Counted from the stretch's first letter, positions 1 to 11,995 are shown. The stretch: DNA of 64,000 nt from Odobenus rosmarus divergens (GCF_000321225.1 NW_004450566.1:1968159-2032158); one strand, 5' to 3'. The notes: generated by a model from the letters alone, not told the origin. A program made the numbers and translations.

Positions 1-83
1 AATGAATCATGGAACACTGCATCAAAAACTAATGATGTAATGTATGGTGGTTAACATAACAATAAAAAATTATTTAAAAAAAT
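1..83 (+). mobile_element. L1 3' end, cut by the window edge
   Basis: The stretch around ATCAAAAACTAATGATGTAA and the following TTAACATAAC, then an A-rich tail, is the terminal 3' UTR of carnivore L1. The same ending occurs at 44291-44374 and, inverted, at 58240-58663. The rest of the element lies to the left of the window. Confidence 0.75.
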
Positions 84-439
84 GTATTTAGAGGGCACAG
101 TTTTTCTAAAAATGAAAAATGTGATTTAAAGATGGCAAAATATTATCACTTATTAATATTATTATATCATTTTAGTGTTTTTTAATATTTGAAATATTTT
201 ATTGTGTGAAAATTATGAAAAGAAAGCCAGTTACTGAAACTCATAATACTAACTGGTTAAGGCAGAAAAATGCTATGATTATTCTGATCAATGCAGTAAA
301 ACACTGAATAAGATTAGACTTCTACTTAAGATTTTAAATATCCTGGAAAATTAGACATAGGCAGAATTTTCTTTACTGTGTGAAACAGATCTACTAAAAC
401 AGAACAACAAACTTCATATTTCATTATAAAATTTAGAAT
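84..439. other. AT-rich stretch, nothing recognised
   Basis: No repeat, RNA gene or coding frame that I can support. Confidence 0.5.
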
Positions 440-880
440 CACTTTTTGAAGTTGGTAATAAACTAAGGTATATCCTATTATCCTCATTATTCAAAATTAT
501 GTTGAAGGTCATTGTCAGCACAAAGAATAAATTAAAGAAGTAAAGGGGGAAAAAAAGAAAATTTTCATTATTTAGAGATAATCAGTTGAATCTAATGACA
601 ATTTTTAGAATTAAAATTTTGGTCAGGTGGATGGTTATAAGGTATCAGTGGTATTTCTCTATAGCAGCAACAACTTACTGAAAAATGCAATAAAAAGAAA
701 TCCCACTTTCAAAAGCCACAGTTATTTTACAGTACTGAGGAATAAATCTAGCAAAATATGTTAAAGAAATGTAATCACAATATTATTTTAAAAAATCTGA
801 AAAGTATAAAAATGAACTAATAAATATAAATGTATTCTATGATCTTGTATGAAAGCTATAAATATCATAAAGTTGTTAAT
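440..880 (+). mobile_element. Decayed L1 ORF2 fragment (old L1M type)
   Basis: The order of phrases resembles the ORF2 stretch after the reverse transcriptase YADD region: ATTTCTCTATAGCAGCAACAA, then GGAATAAATCTAGCAAAATA, with many stops and indels. Old and weak; boundaries are rough. Confidence 0.5.
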
Positions 881-924
881 TCCCAAAAGTCAAGTCCCAA
901 ACAGTGTTTATTGTGGAAAATAAA

Positions 925-2020
925 TGAGTTTATTGCTCCACATTCTTGTCAGCATTTTTGATGTTTTAAGGTTTTGAACTTTGGCCATTCTAAAAAGTAC
1001 ATAGTGGTATCTTACTGGTTTTTTAATTTGCAATTCCCTGTTGACATATGATGTTAAACATCTTTTCATATACCTGTCACCTGTATATTTTCTTTGGAGG
1101 GGTTTCTGCTAAGGTATTTGGCCCACTTTTTAGTCCAGTTGTTTATTTCTTTTTATTGTTGAGTTTTGAGTTCCTTGTATATTTTAGATAATAGTCCTTT
1201 ACCATATGTATCTTTTGCAAATATTTTTCATCCAGTTTGTGGCTTGTCTTCTCATTCTCTTGACATTGTGTTTCACAGACCAGAAGTTTTTAATTTTAAT
1301 GAAGTCTAGCTTATCAATTATTTCTTTCATAGATTGTCTAAAAGTCATTGTCATACTCAAGGTTATCTAGAGTTTCTCCTATGTTCTAGAAATTTTACAG
1401 TTTTGTGTTTTACATATAGGTTTATAATATACTTTGAGTTCATTTTTGTGGCAAGTGTAAGGTCAGTGTCTAGATTAATTTATTTGCATGTGGTTGTCCA
1501 GCTGTTCTGGTTGAAAAGACTATCTTTGCTCCATTGTATTATCTTTGTTTCTTTGCCAAAGATCAGTTGACTATATTTATGTGGGTCTCTTTCAGGACTC
1601 CACTCTGTTCCATGGATCTATTTGTCTGTTCTTTTACCAATACCACCGTCTTAATCATGGTAGCTTTATAGTAAGTCTTGAAGTCAGGTAGTGTCAATCC
1701 TCCAACTTTGTTCTCCATCACTATTATGTTGGCTATTTTAGGGCTTTTGTTTCTTCATATAAACTTTAGAGCCACAGTGTCAATATCCGTGGAATAAGTT
1801 CCTGGGATTTTGATTGTGATTATGTTGAATCTATAGATCAAGTTGGGAAGAATTCACATGCTAACAAGATTGAGTCTTCCTATCTGTAAAAGTGGAATAT
1901 TTCTCCAGTAATTTACTTTTTCTTTGCTTTCTTTCATCAGAGTTTTGTAGTTTTCCTCATATAGATCATATACATATATTCTTAATCTTTGTCTAAGTAT
2001 TTCATTTTGGGGGGACTGAA
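925..2020 (-). mobile_element. Old L1 ORF2 C-terminal region, antisense
   Basis: Long unbroken similarity to the reverse complement of the L1 ORF2 C-terminal half. Landmarks on the + strand are the TTTGGCCCACTTTTTAGTCC region, CTCCACTCTGTTCCATGGAT, GGTAGCTTTATAGTAAGTCTTG and the GAGTTTTGTAGTTTTC region. The frame is broken by many stops. No terminal tail or duplication is seen, so it is an internal fragment. Confidence 0.85.
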
Positions 2021-2129
2021 ACTCTCCTTTTGTGTATTTACTTTAGAAAAAATTTAATTGTGTGCACACATACAAACCTGTTCAGAGTCTCATTGTAACA
2101 TTGTATATAGGAGTAAATATTAAAAACGC

Positions 2130-2320
2130 TCATCAGTATAATAATGAATAAATCAATTGTGAGATAGTCATGAAATGTATTCCTGTAAGGCAATTTTAAT
2201 GGAACAAATGTACATGTATCAACATGGATAAATTTCATTAATAATATATTGACTGAAAAAAAGCAAGTAGCAAATGATAAAAGCAGTAAACACTATATAA
2301 ACTTGTAAAGCAATGTTATA
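2130..2320 (+). mobile_element. L1 fragment, sense, near ORF2 end / 3' UTR
   Basis: ACATGGATAAATTTCATTAA followed by TTGACTGAAAAAAAGCAAGT is the common L1 passage for the end of ORF2 in old families. Opposite in orientation to the neighbouring fragment, so a separate insertion or an inversion. Confidence 0.6.
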
Positions 2321-2741
2321 TATTATTTAACATAAATATTAGAAAAGTATGAATATGGATTTGGAAGATTCAAGCCAATATCTGAACAGCAATCTGAACA
2401 GGGGGAAAATGATGTGCTGAGTGGAAAGATGTTTCTGTTTTATCTAACTTTAAAAACAAAAAGAATTGAAGCACATATGGCAACCTGTTGACATTTATTA
2501 AATCATTAGTTTCTCATGCATTCTTTTATTTACTTTCCCACTCATTCATTGTGCCTACCTACACCATTCATTGTTTCTTTCATTTACTTGAATTTTTTTA
2601 TCGTATTTATTGTCATCCTCTTCCATACAAGGTAAGTACCATGATTGTCATATGTTTGAGCACCATATTTCCTGTTTCTACTGCATTGCCCTACTCAGAG
2701 CATGAATTCAATGACTAATAAAATGAAAAGTATGAATTTAT
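2321..2741. other. AT-rich, unassigned
   Basis: Contains only short open frames with no recognisable protein content; no repeat call made. Confidence 0.4.
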
Positions 2742-2945
2742 ACCAGTTCTACCATTTACAAACAGTGCAATTTGAGGCAAGTTACTTAACAAGTTGAAAA
2801 ACATCAGTTTTCAAGTCTATAAATTAGTGACAATATTAATACCTTCCTTATAGGATTGTAAGATTTTAAAAATAACATTTCAATTAAGACAGTTTTTATT
2901 CCATTATCATAGAGAATGTGCTCAATAAATGACAGCTATTTTTTT
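2742..2945 (+). repeat. MIR SINE, sense
   Basis: The core order is present: CCAGTTCTACCATTTAC, the GGCAAGTTACTTAAC box, a CATCAGTTTTCAAGTCTATAAA box, then the 3' part ending in GTGCTCAATAAATG. Followed by (TTA)n at 2941-2958. Confidence 0.75.
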
Positions 2946-3053
2946 ATTATTATTATTAGCAACAAGTAAGAGCAACATCCCACTTTCCAACCGCTTTGAG
3001 ATCACTACTTGAAAATGCAGGAGGTATAATAGACTTAAGAAAAATTCTAACAA

Positions 3054-3268
3054 GGGGCGCCTGGGTGGCTCAGTCAGTTAAGCAGTCTGTCTTCGGCTCA
3101 GGTCATGATCCTGGAGTCCCAGGATTGAGCCCCGCGTGGGGCTCCCTGCTCAGCGGAGAATCTGCTTCTCCCTCTCCTGCTGCCCCCCCCGCCCCCACTC
3201 ATGTTCTCTTTCTAGCTCCTCTCTCTTTCTCTCTCTCAAATAAATAAATACATAAAATCTTAAAAAAA
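3054..3268 (+). mobile_element. Can-SINE (tRNA-Lys derived), full length
   Basis: Starts GGGGCGCCTGGGTGGCTCAG, passes through a Pol III B-box-like GATTGAGCCCC, a pyrimidine stretch with a C7 run, and ends AAATAAATA / AAAATCTT plus A tail. Flanked by direct repeats AAAATTCTAAC at 3041-3051 and 3271-3281 (11/11). Its translation gives a spurious WVAQSVK-type peptide. Confidence 0.95.
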
Positions 3269-3281
3269 GGAAAATTCTAAC

Positions 3282-5104
3282 CTGAAGCCTGTTAGGGTAA
3301 CCCAAGTAACTTTATTTGCAGTAACCCAAGTAACTCACATAAAAAGATTGCTTTTGCAGTTTTAGAGAAAGGTCAATCTGGTCATTATCAGGTAGTTCCT
3401 TGTGTTATAATTTTAGGCCATTTTGTTATCTGAAATATAAGGACATTCAAATGAAGGAATGATCTTTCTGTTTCCTTTCAGGCATGTCTCAAATTTTCTG
3501 CACCTAATTTTTATCTTTTATTTTAAAAGAGTAAAAAGTACTCTTCTCTCAGGTTAGGCTGACAGAGCTTCAATAAGAACCTTTACAAATCAGCTCCACT
3601 TCTCCCTCCCCATGCACAATTTTATTAAATTTATACTATATTCTTTGGCCAATGAATTCATTTTTCTTGTACCTATTTCGTTACTTGATGATACTCAAGT
3701 GAGTGAATCATTTGTTATGGTTATCACTCACGTTTATGCAAAAGGATTCCAATGAAAAGTGAAATGGAAGACAGAGTAGCTTGCAAATCTTTTATCTTGT
3801 TTATTTTTAAACACAAATTGCCTTTTTTCTATAATCATAGCAATATAATTTGGCATTTTATTTCTTAATGGCAGGACTTAACTGATAGAAGTTAGAGGCT
3901 AATTGGGATGTAGAGGTGATAGATAGTTATAATAATAAGATGAATGTCAGGCTGTAAACAGAACATTTTTAACCATCACTATTTTTCCTGCAGATTATCC
4001 AATTTGGCATGTTATATTCTCTAATAAAAAGGACATTGAAGTAGGAGTCAAGAGACTGTTTATTCTTCTGTAAGTTTATTGTGAGATCTTATCTGTCTAT
4101 ATGCATATATTTTCACATTTGATGTCCTAACCTGTGAGAGGAAAATAATACTTTGATCTCTAGAGTGTCCTAAGAATTAAGCACCTCAAACGTATATCAG
4201 GTTTTTGTGTGTACCGTGAAAAACAAAAGGCAAGTAACTCATGTAAGAAGAATCAGTGAATCCGTGAAAGCAATGTGTCAAGCTATGGATTTCTCCAGTC
4301 CATATGTTGTAGGAAAAATGTCAGCTTTTAAAAAAGTATTCTAATACCATCACTTGAAGATACTGGGTCGTCTTGCGAAGGGGGAAGATGGCAACCTATT
4401 AGTGAAATATCAAAATTAAATAATCCTACAGGTAATTCACCTTGTACTCAAGGAGGCAACTTGCTCTTCTGCCAGAGTACTTACTAAATGTGACAGAAAA
4501 CTTAAGTTACTAGGTTTGTTACCACCTTCATGTTCTTGTTTCCCATCCCTAAATCAGAGCTCTTTGTACATAGTTCAATATCTATTCAATGAAAAAATAC
4601 ACAAATGGCCTGAATCAATGAGTACTTGGAATCTTTCATAACAGTGAGTGATGAAGGTATCTGCAGCTCCTGTTTAATGAGTACACCAGAGCCTTACAAA
4701 TCACTATTGATTTCCAACGGACAGTGTTTTTTACTCTCTCCCTCCCCCCTCCCTTCCTTACTTCATCTCTATTTTTTACTTCTTCAAAGTCCTTCTGTAT
4801 CAAAAGCTTGAATTGTGACAGAGATTTAAGTCTGCCCAAAGTTCCTAGAAAAATGAAGTTGCTCTTCTAGATGGTGTGAACATTATAAAGGGGTCAATAG
4901 ATAGAAGAGGAAGAACAGATTTGTTGAACCACTGATGCTGATGAAACCTTTTTTGGGAGCAGAGAATGACAGGCCATGAGACCTAGATAGTACACAACAA
5001 AGGTTAGATTCTGCAGGAAAATCAGAAGAATCTGAGAACTAGCTTTACAATACCATGAAAATTCAGAGTAAAAACAGTATAACACCTGCCGTCTCAGACT
5101 CATC
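3282..5104. other. No gene or repeat recognised
   Basis: AT-rich. Contains a pyrimidine patch (4735-4760) and small frames on both strands around 4626-4839 that overlap each other and show no protein family features. Confidence 0.45.
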
Positions 5105-5530
5105 TTAGATACAGTCCTTATTCAATATTCCTCAGCTCCTTTCATCTACTGAGTTACTCAAACTGGCCTATTCTCCAATCCTAAGTCTTCCCATATTTTG
5201 TATCCCTTGTTGATTAAGGGTGTTTTTCTTATTCCTTATGTCTTATTCCTTACCTCACATGCATTAATTCTGCAAGTCTCAACTTCAGTGTCATTTCCTT
5301 CAAAAAGGCAATTAATTACTGGTCTTCCATATTGCTTCAACCCAATCTAAATTAGTTCCTTTATATTTTCATAATATCTTATATGTATCTATAAAAATAC
5401 CTGCCAAATTATAATTATATATTAATTTTATGACCTTTATATCTCTGCACTATCCTGTAAAATCCACAAAAGCAGGAACTATGTGTATTTTGTTAATATC
5501 CTATCCTCGGTATCTGGCACATTTTTTTTT
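5105..5530 (+). mobile_element. L2 LINE, 3' part, sense
   Basis: Fits the diverged L2 3' region: GTGTCATTTCCTTCAAAAAGGC (the 'gtcacctcctccaggaagc' box), then CTGTAAAATCCACAAAAGCAGG and GTATCTGGCAC (the 'ctgtaagctccacgagggcagg ... gtgcctggcac' boxes). Confidence 0.7.
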
Positions 5531-5805
5531 CACATGGAAGATGTTCTGTGTGTATTTAGGGAAGGGAGGGAGGGAGGATGGGATTCTCTGTACGTTACCA
5601 TAAAGGAAATTATGAAATAAGATATATTTGCATTTGAGCAAAGAAAAAATTGATCTTAATTTAATCACAGATGTTTACATGGAAAAAAGTTTATATAACA
5701 TATGGATCATTTACATAATAAAATAATTATTATAATTTCAAATAAAATTTAGTAACTCCAAGAAAAGGGATGACATATATTCATGAATTTAAAAATTGTT
5801 CCTAG

Positions 5806-6000
5806 CGGGGCACCTGAGTGGCTCATTCGGTTGAGTGTCTGACTCTTGGTTTTGGCTCAGGTCATGATGTCAGGGTTGTGGGATCAAGCCCCACTTCAGG
5901 GCTCCACGATCAGTGGGGAATCCCCTTAAGATTCTCTCCCTCTCCCTCTGCTTCTACCACCCCCTCTTTCTCTTTAAAAATAAATAAATAAATCTTTTAA
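5806..6000 (+). mobile_element. Can-SINE, full length, older copy
   Basis: GGGGCACCTGAGTGGCTCA head, TGACTCTTGGTTTTGGCTCAG middle, (AAATA) tail. Flanks AAATTGTTCCTAG (5793-5805) and AAACTGTTCTTAG (6001-6013) match 11/13, so the duplication has aged. Confidence 0.92.
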
Positions 6001-6013
6001 AAACTGTTCTTAG

Positions 6014-6487
6014 TTTACACATGTACATTATGTCTTGCTTTTCAAAATGATTTCCCCAAAGGATTCTATCAAAATGGTAATATTCATGCATCCAAATAAA
6101 AAAGAAGGTATTTTATCCTTTTTGTATTGTTTAAATATAAAATGTGTGTCTATCTACATTTTTATAATAGATATTTCAAGATCAATTGTTTGCTGTTCCG
6201 TCTCTGCTTTTCTAAAATTGGTGTTAACTGTAAAACTAAAACTAGTTTCTGTAACAGTCCTGAAATTTAGCCTCTAATACCTAATGCATGGAAGGATCAT
6301 ATCTTCTAATAAAGCTTAAGGACTGAAATACAGTTTTGTATACTGACACTATAGATCAGTTAATTATAATAATTATTTCATTATGTCTCCAGGCAATAGT
6401 TCATTAGCAAAGGCCACTAGAGACATTTACAGCAATATTATCTCACAGTTAGCCAGGAAGGACTAATGGGGATGAGGCAAGGAAGAA
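6014..6487. other. AT-rich, unassigned
   Basis: An 80-codon frame at 6035-6277 has low-complexity hydrophobic content and no family match that I know; nothing else seen. Confidence 0.4.
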
Positions 6488-6650
6488 GCCTTGGGCTTCA
6501 GTCAGGAGAACTGAGCCATAGTGCTAAGGATACCTTCCATGGCTGTGTGACTTTGGGCTAGAAGAGTTCAACTCTGTGTCAGTTCTCTCAGTAATAGAAT
6601 AAAACAGCTGCACTAGATAGAGCCCAAAGTCCCTTCTAGTTTTAAAACTT
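6488..6650 (+). repeat. MIR SINE, sense
   Basis: GGCTGTGTGACTTTGGGC core, a degraded cytosine-rich box, then GCACTAGATAG ... AAAGTCCCTTCTAGTTTTAAAA, which is the long MIR 3' end. Confidence 0.8.
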
Positions 6651-6854
6651 TTACATATACATTTCTTTTTTTAAGTTTGTGATGATGACATTTTGCTATC
6701 CTAGAAGATGCAGTAAAGCATGACCACTCCCTCTATAGCTCTATCATTTTCAAGTCCATCTCCATGGATAAAACTGTGGGGTATGTCCACATTTGAGGGT
6801 GCTATCCCAGTAGACTGTTGGAGGACTCAAAGGAGAACTTAAAACTTCCAGATT

Positions 6855-6985
6855 TATCCCTTGATTCTCAGATGAGAAAACTGAGATGGTACATGCCCAG
6901 CATCACATTTGGAGCATACAACAGGTCTGAGAGTGGAATCCATGGATGTTGACTTCCATTCCAGTGTGATTATCATTCACAGCAC
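6855..6985 (-). repeat. MIR SINE, antisense
   Basis: CTCAGATGAGAAAACTGAGA, then GCCCAGCATCACATTTGGAG (the 'cccaaggtcacacagctagt' box) and GGTCTGAGAGTGGAATCC, in the order of an inverted MIR. Confidence 0.7.
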
Positions 6986-8116
6986 TGCCTGGTTATAAAT
7001 GATGATACTCCATCTCTTGCTGTGGATTCTCAATTTCTTAATGTAAAATTAGTTTTAGTCCTCTAAAGCCGTATGAGTAGAAGGAATTATTAACAGTCCT
7101 TGAAGTATGGGGAAGCACATAATGAGTTTATAAAAAGATACTGAAATTAGTAATAATTATGAAATGTACTCTATCAACAAAAATGTACACTATCCACAAA
7201 AATTAATTACCTAAAAATTATTAAACTTATAAGTATGTAATTTGTGGATTTAACACTTTTACATTAATCATATGGATTATTCATTAACTATTTGCATATT
7301 TCCTGTTTCTGTAAATCACATGTATATGCTGCATCTAATTATATTTATTGAAATAATTATATTCTCTGTCTCTTTTACCTAAATTACACATATATAAAAT
7401 GCTATTATGAAAAGAATATATACACATTTTTCATTAGCCTGGCTTTCTGGGGTTATTGTGGCTGTGTTTAAAATTTCATCATTGTGTTCTTTACATATTT
7501 TAATATATTAATGGTTGCATTCAGTTTCATTTAGCTTCATTATATAATTTAGATTTCTAAGTATAGCAATTTAATGTAGTATCTAAATCTTTTCTGTAAA
7601 ACTCCTCATAATGCTTTGCAAATTATTCCACATTCTTCCTCTGTCTCTGTTAGTCAACCAAACAATATATATCTTTCCAGAACAAGTCACAAAAAATATG
7701 TCCAAATGTTTGAATTTAGTAAACATTATTAATTTCTATTATAGTCCTAAAATTAATAGAAATGGCTCTCAAAAATTGGAATAATGTTGCTTACTTTCAA
7801 AGCAACCTGGTAGAAATTTTCCCTTTTGTCCCTGAAAGCAGAAGCAGTTTGTAATGATTTAAAGGAATAAATTAGGCTTATTTTCTCCTGAAATGGACTG
7901 AAATAAAAAAATAAGATAAAGTTTTCTTTTTTTTTTCCGACTAATGAATTCTTTAAACAATATTTAGTAAAATTCTTTTAGAAAATTATATTTGCATGTA
8001 TATTCTCTGGCTTATTTTTAAGAGGACTTGAGATGACTGCCATGACTTTTTATTCCTTTCCCCTTCATGATGAAAGTGCATAACATAAACTCTAGAATCT
8101 ATATCAGATATGAAAT
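6986..8116. other. AT-rich, unassigned, with one short tandem duplication
   Basis: Nothing coding. A 19-20 bp tandem pair (AAATGTACTCTATCAACAA / AAATGTACACTATCCACAAA) lies at 7162-7200. Confidence 0.45.
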
Positions 8117-8800
8117 GTCACTTATTTATTCATCAATGATTTATTAAGCATATATTATGTACCAATACTGATCTACATGTCAGCATCATTTTGAGCAAAA
8201 TGACATAATCTTCACCTTAATTGCAGAAGAGGGGGAGCACAGAGAAGGAGAAATATGGGATTAAAATGCAGTGTGGTATTATAGCACTCCTTTAGCCCTC
8301 CACCTAGGGTGGTCCAGAAATGCTTCCAAAGAAGGTAATGTCTAAACTTAGCCTAGTGGGTGCATAGTCATTACCCAGTTAATTTTGATAAAACATCCAA
8401 TGTAGTTGTAAGCAAAAAGAACAAGAAATGTGACATACATTTTTAGTGGCTAATGTGCAGAATTTGAAGGACAGTGATATAAAGGACACTGGAGAGGAAT
8501 ACAGAGATCAATCATGAAAACTCTTATAAACAGACCATCTTAAAAAGTTTTAACTCTGTTATAAAGATAGCAGGAAACCTTTTGAGTGTATAAGCATAGA
8601 GATGACATGTTCAGAATTAGTTTATTAGGATTCCTAGTTGTCACAGGAGAAGTTAATGTTGAGGTGGAGTGAGACAAGAATAGAGGATAACACCAGTTAG
8701 AAGATTATTGAAGTAATACAGGCAAGAGATGGTGATAGATAATATAGACCAGGGTAGTGGTGGTGAGGTTAAGGAGATGCTTAAGAAAAAGAGAGTCAAA
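8117..8800 (-). mobile_element. L2 LINE, antisense
   Basis: Begins with the inverted L2 terminus (TTATTTATTCATCAATGATTT ... TATTATGTACC). It continues with the AGATGACATGTTCAGAATTA, AAGATTATTGAAGTAATACAGGCAAGAGATGGTG and GGTAGTGGTGGTGAGG boxes in the expected order. Heavily diverged. Confidence 0.75.
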
Positions 8801-9470
8801 CTTTAGTCAATGCCACTGTTGTTTCTGCCAAGTTTGGTTTGGTCGATTCAATGGCAAAAAATCAGTGAAAACTATTCCGCTGAATGACAGAAATGGCCAC
8901 CAAAAATAGCACAGATAACCAAGTACACTAAACAAATGTGCTTATACAAATGACTGACTACTCTTATTCCTTCAAATAACTAATCAGTTACATACAGACT
9001 GATTAGTACAAATTAGATAAATTAGTACAAATTCAGTGTATGCCATGAAGGCAAAACCTGCTTTTCATTGCCATCTTAAATTTGCTCTTAGTTTTTAATA
9101 CTTTTCCTACAAGGTTTGGCCAGGCCTCGCGTTTCTTCTCAAAGACAAGAAGGCTAAGAGTATGGATGTGCTGTGCTGAGCCAGCAGAGCAGCTAGACAT
9201 GTGATGGAGGGAAAACATTTGCTAAATGTTATGATAGAAAATTAAAATAGGGAACCAAAGAAGAACCCAGATGAACAAAGATTAGAATAGCTATTAGATC
9301 ATAGGTGGGAAGTAAGAAATTAGAAAAATACATTTGTTCTGAAGGTAGAGTTGTAGATCACTAGCTTCAATAAAGGTCAGTTGTAAAAAGGTGCTGAGTT
9401 TTGTCAGTTGTGGGGATTACTTATGTTTGTAGTCTCAGGGGAAAGAACCAGAAGGAGAAGCTAAAGATGA
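8801..9470. other. Unassigned DNA
   Basis: May contain more decayed L2; no firm match and no coding sequence. Confidence 0.4.
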
Positions 9471-9480
9471 AAGAAAGTCT

Positions 9481-9682
9481 TTTTTTTTTTTTTAAAGATT
9501 TTAATTATTTATTTGACAGAGAGAGACACAGTGAGAGAGGGAACACAAGCAAGGGGAGTGGGAGAGGGAGAAGCAGGCTTCCCGATGAGCAGGGAGCCCC
9601 ATGCGGGGCTTGATCCCAGGACCCTGGGACCATGACCTGAGCTGAAGGCAGCTGCTTAATGACTGAGCCACCCAGGCGCCCC
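9481..9682 (-). mobile_element. Can-SINE, antisense, first of a same-site pair
   Basis: T run, AAGATTTTAATTATTTATTT, purine stretch, and the head CCACCCAGGCGCCCC at the right end. Flanked by AAGAAAGTCT (9471-9480) and AAGAAAGGCT (9683-9692). Confidence 0.95.
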
Positions 9683-9692
9683 AAGAAAGGCT

Positions 9693-9881
9693 TTTTTTTT
9701 TAATTTATTTGAGATAGAGAGCAAGAGAGAGAGCATGAGCACAAGTGGGGGGGCAGAGGAAGAGGGAGAAGCAGGCTCCCCGCTGAGCAGAGAGTCTGAT
9801 GCAGGGCATGATCCCAGGACCCTGAGATCATGACCCAAGTTGAAGGCAGATGCTTAACTGACTGAGCCACCCAGGTGCCCC
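9693..9881 (-). mobile_element. Can-SINE, antisense, second of a same-site pair
   Basis: A second complete antisense copy ending GCCACCCAGGTGCCCC. Flanked by AAGAAAGGCT (9683-9692) and AAGAAAGTCT (9882-9891). It differs from its neighbour (for example GGTGCCCC against GGCGCCCC, and a G7 run), so it is not a tandem duplication of it. Confidence 0.95.
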
Positions 9882-9891
9882 AAGAAAGTCT

Positions 9892-11064
9892 TGATATAAA
9901 AAGTGGATTATAGTCTTGAATGAGAATGCAAAGGACAAGAGCAAGGAGTAAAAACCAGCTAGTTTGCTATAAAGTGGAGGTTTCCCCTGAGCCTGAAGAA
10001 AAGGAGACAGGAAGGTGAGAATGGAGATCAATTGAGAAGAGTAAAGGAAGTTGAGGGAGTTTATACCTTATGACACGGATGGTCACTATGTAAATACCCA
10101 TCTCAACTAATTAACCACATGTATTCAGTAGGAGTCAGTCATACAAAAGGGGCATTGTCTTCTGATGAATATTGTGGTTTCTCAGATTCAGCAACAAGGG
10201 AGAAATAAATAATTTTTGCAGCTATTAGTCTCTTAAGAAGGCTAAAAAAACAAATAATTTTGGAGTGCTGGTTATGCATTATTTTCTGTTTCCAAATAGT
10301 ACTAAGTAATATATTAGCTGATCGGTAAATAAAGATAATATACATAAATTAATTCAAACTACCTCACTTCTCAAATTACAGAATATGGTCACAAAGAACC
10401 ATAGTATTTATTCCAATTTAATCTCTAATAACATTAATGTTCTGACTTGGTGTGAAAATGTAAAAGAGACAGTCAGCACTGTTCTTCCATCAAGAGAAGG
10501 AAGATTTAAAACTGAAAGAATCAGTAGTGAAGTTAGATCAGGTGGGCCAGAAAATCTGGAGGGAAGGAACATAAATTGCTACTAGAGAATGGCTGAAGTA
10601 AACAAACTTGGAGGACTTGGTTGTTCAAAAAGAAAAATAAAGCCATAAAATATTTGATAACAATGCAAAATAGATTTAGTAGGAGTAACAAAAATATAGG
10701 TAAAAGAAAGAGAATACCCAAAAGAAAAAAGGGAAAAGAAAAAGGTCTAACTTACACAAATCAATTCAAAATCGTGAGAGATTTATCTGTTTTCATCATA
10801 ATAAGGAGAAATGTATGGCTTATGTAACTTTACCTACACAAATGACATGAATGAAAACAACTGGAACTCAAACTGATGTCATTTGTGCTTAACCCCGATT
10901 TAACATCATCTCACTTGCCTGGTCTTATGCACCTATTCCCAGCTTCTGGTCAACTTAATATCTTGTTCTGACCATTAGCCTTGACTACTGGAACCAATTT
11001 TCCTCGCCAGTATGGACTACATTGTACTAGTAAAGCAAGAAATTAAACAGAAAGGATATTGGTC
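9892..11064. other. Unassigned DNA, A-rich in the middle
   Basis: 9892-10020 may be decayed L2. The purine-rich stretch 10610-10760 gives Lys-rich frames that look like low complexity. No gene. Confidence 0.4.
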
Positions 11065-11079
11065 AAAAATTCCCAAAAA

Positions 11080-11273
11080 GGGCGCCTGGGTGGCTCAGTT
11101 GGTTAAGCGACTGCCTTAGGCTCAGGTCATGATCCTGGAGTCCCGGGATCGAGTCCCACATCGGGCTCCCTGCTCAGCGGGGAGTCTGCTTCTCCCTCTG
11201 ACCCTCTTCCCTCTTATGCTTTCTATCTCTCATCCTCTCTCTCTCTCTCAAATAAATAAATAAAATCTTTAAA
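11080..11273 (+). mobile_element. Can-SINE, full length, young subtype
   Basis: GGGCGCCTGGGTGGCTCAGT head, AAGCGACTGCCTTAGGC, GGAGTCCCGGGATCGAGTCC (intact B box) and a TCTGACCC tail region, shared with the copy at 43919. Flanks AAAAATTCCCAAA (11065-11077) and the same at 11275-11287. Confidence 0.94.
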
Positions 11274-11287
11274 AAAAATTCCCAAAG

Positions 11288-11634
11288 AAATAGATGAATA
11301 AGCTCAAAGGCAATCAGGTAGATGATAGACATAAATGTGAAGAGGGTAGCCAAACTGGATTTATTTGTTCAGTAACTATGGATTTGTTTCTACTTTGTGC
11401 TAAGTACTGTTTTAGGCATAAGGTCAGCTAGAGACTTCTGGCTATGCCAGAAAGCAAATTAACTCTCAAAGACTAATGAATCTTATCAAAAGGACAAAGA
11501 AGCCAAAGGAAGTGGCTCCCATTGGCCAAATGTGGAACTATTTGAACATCAAAAAGAATAATGAATGCAATTGATTGTGCAAATTGAATATACAGGAAGT
11601 CATTGGTCCTGATACTAAACAAGAAAGAAGGCCT
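11288..11634. other. Unassigned DNA
   Basis: No gene or clear repeat; the right end may belong to the LTR that follows. Confidence 0.35.
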
Positions 11635-11681
11635 GGGGCGCCTGGGTGGCTCAGTTGATTAAGCATCCAACTCTTGATTTC
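11635..11681 (+). mobile_element. Can-SINE head only, 3' part missing
   Basis: GGGGCGCCTGGGTGGCTCAG through AACTCTTGATTTC, then an abrupt change to LTR-like sequence. SINE insertions normally lose the 5' end, so loss of the 3' two thirds and the tail points to a later deletion. Confidence 0.85.
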
Positions 11682-11836
11682 TACTGGAGAGGAAAACTTA
11701 CCCTCACTAGACTTCACCAGATTTGCGCCACTTTGATCTTAGACTTCACAAACTTCAGAGCTATGAAAAATAAATGTTTGTTTTTTAAGCCACTGAATCT
11801 ATGGTACTTTAGCAGCCTAAAACTAAGACATGCTAT
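11682..11836 (+). mobile_element. MaLR LTR (MLT1 type), 3' end
   Basis: CCCTCACTAGACTTCACCAG, then CTTTGATCTTAGACTTCAC, GAGCTATGAAAAATAAATG, AAGCCACTGAATCTATGGTA and AGCAGCCTAAAACTAAGACA match the ordered 3' landmarks of MLT1 LTRs, including the AATAAA signal. No internal retroviral sequence is present. Confidence 0.75.
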
Positions 11837-11995
11837 AATAAAAAAGAATTTGTAAAGGAAAAACAGAATAAATGTCTTTTTCTTTCAATTTTTAGTTGTC
11901 AAGAAAGAAATTGCTGCCTGCTTACTTTCTCTGTTGTAGAATGAGTTGTTATTGTTGTTGTTGCTGTTTTTGAGAGGGCAAAGAGGGCCTTCCTC

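Noticed and set aside
3054..3110. tRNA-like sequence at SINE heads (here and in other copies)
   Set aside because: A and B box-like motifs come from the tRNA-Lys ancestry of the SINE; there is no complete tRNA cloverleaf followed by a Pol III terminator.
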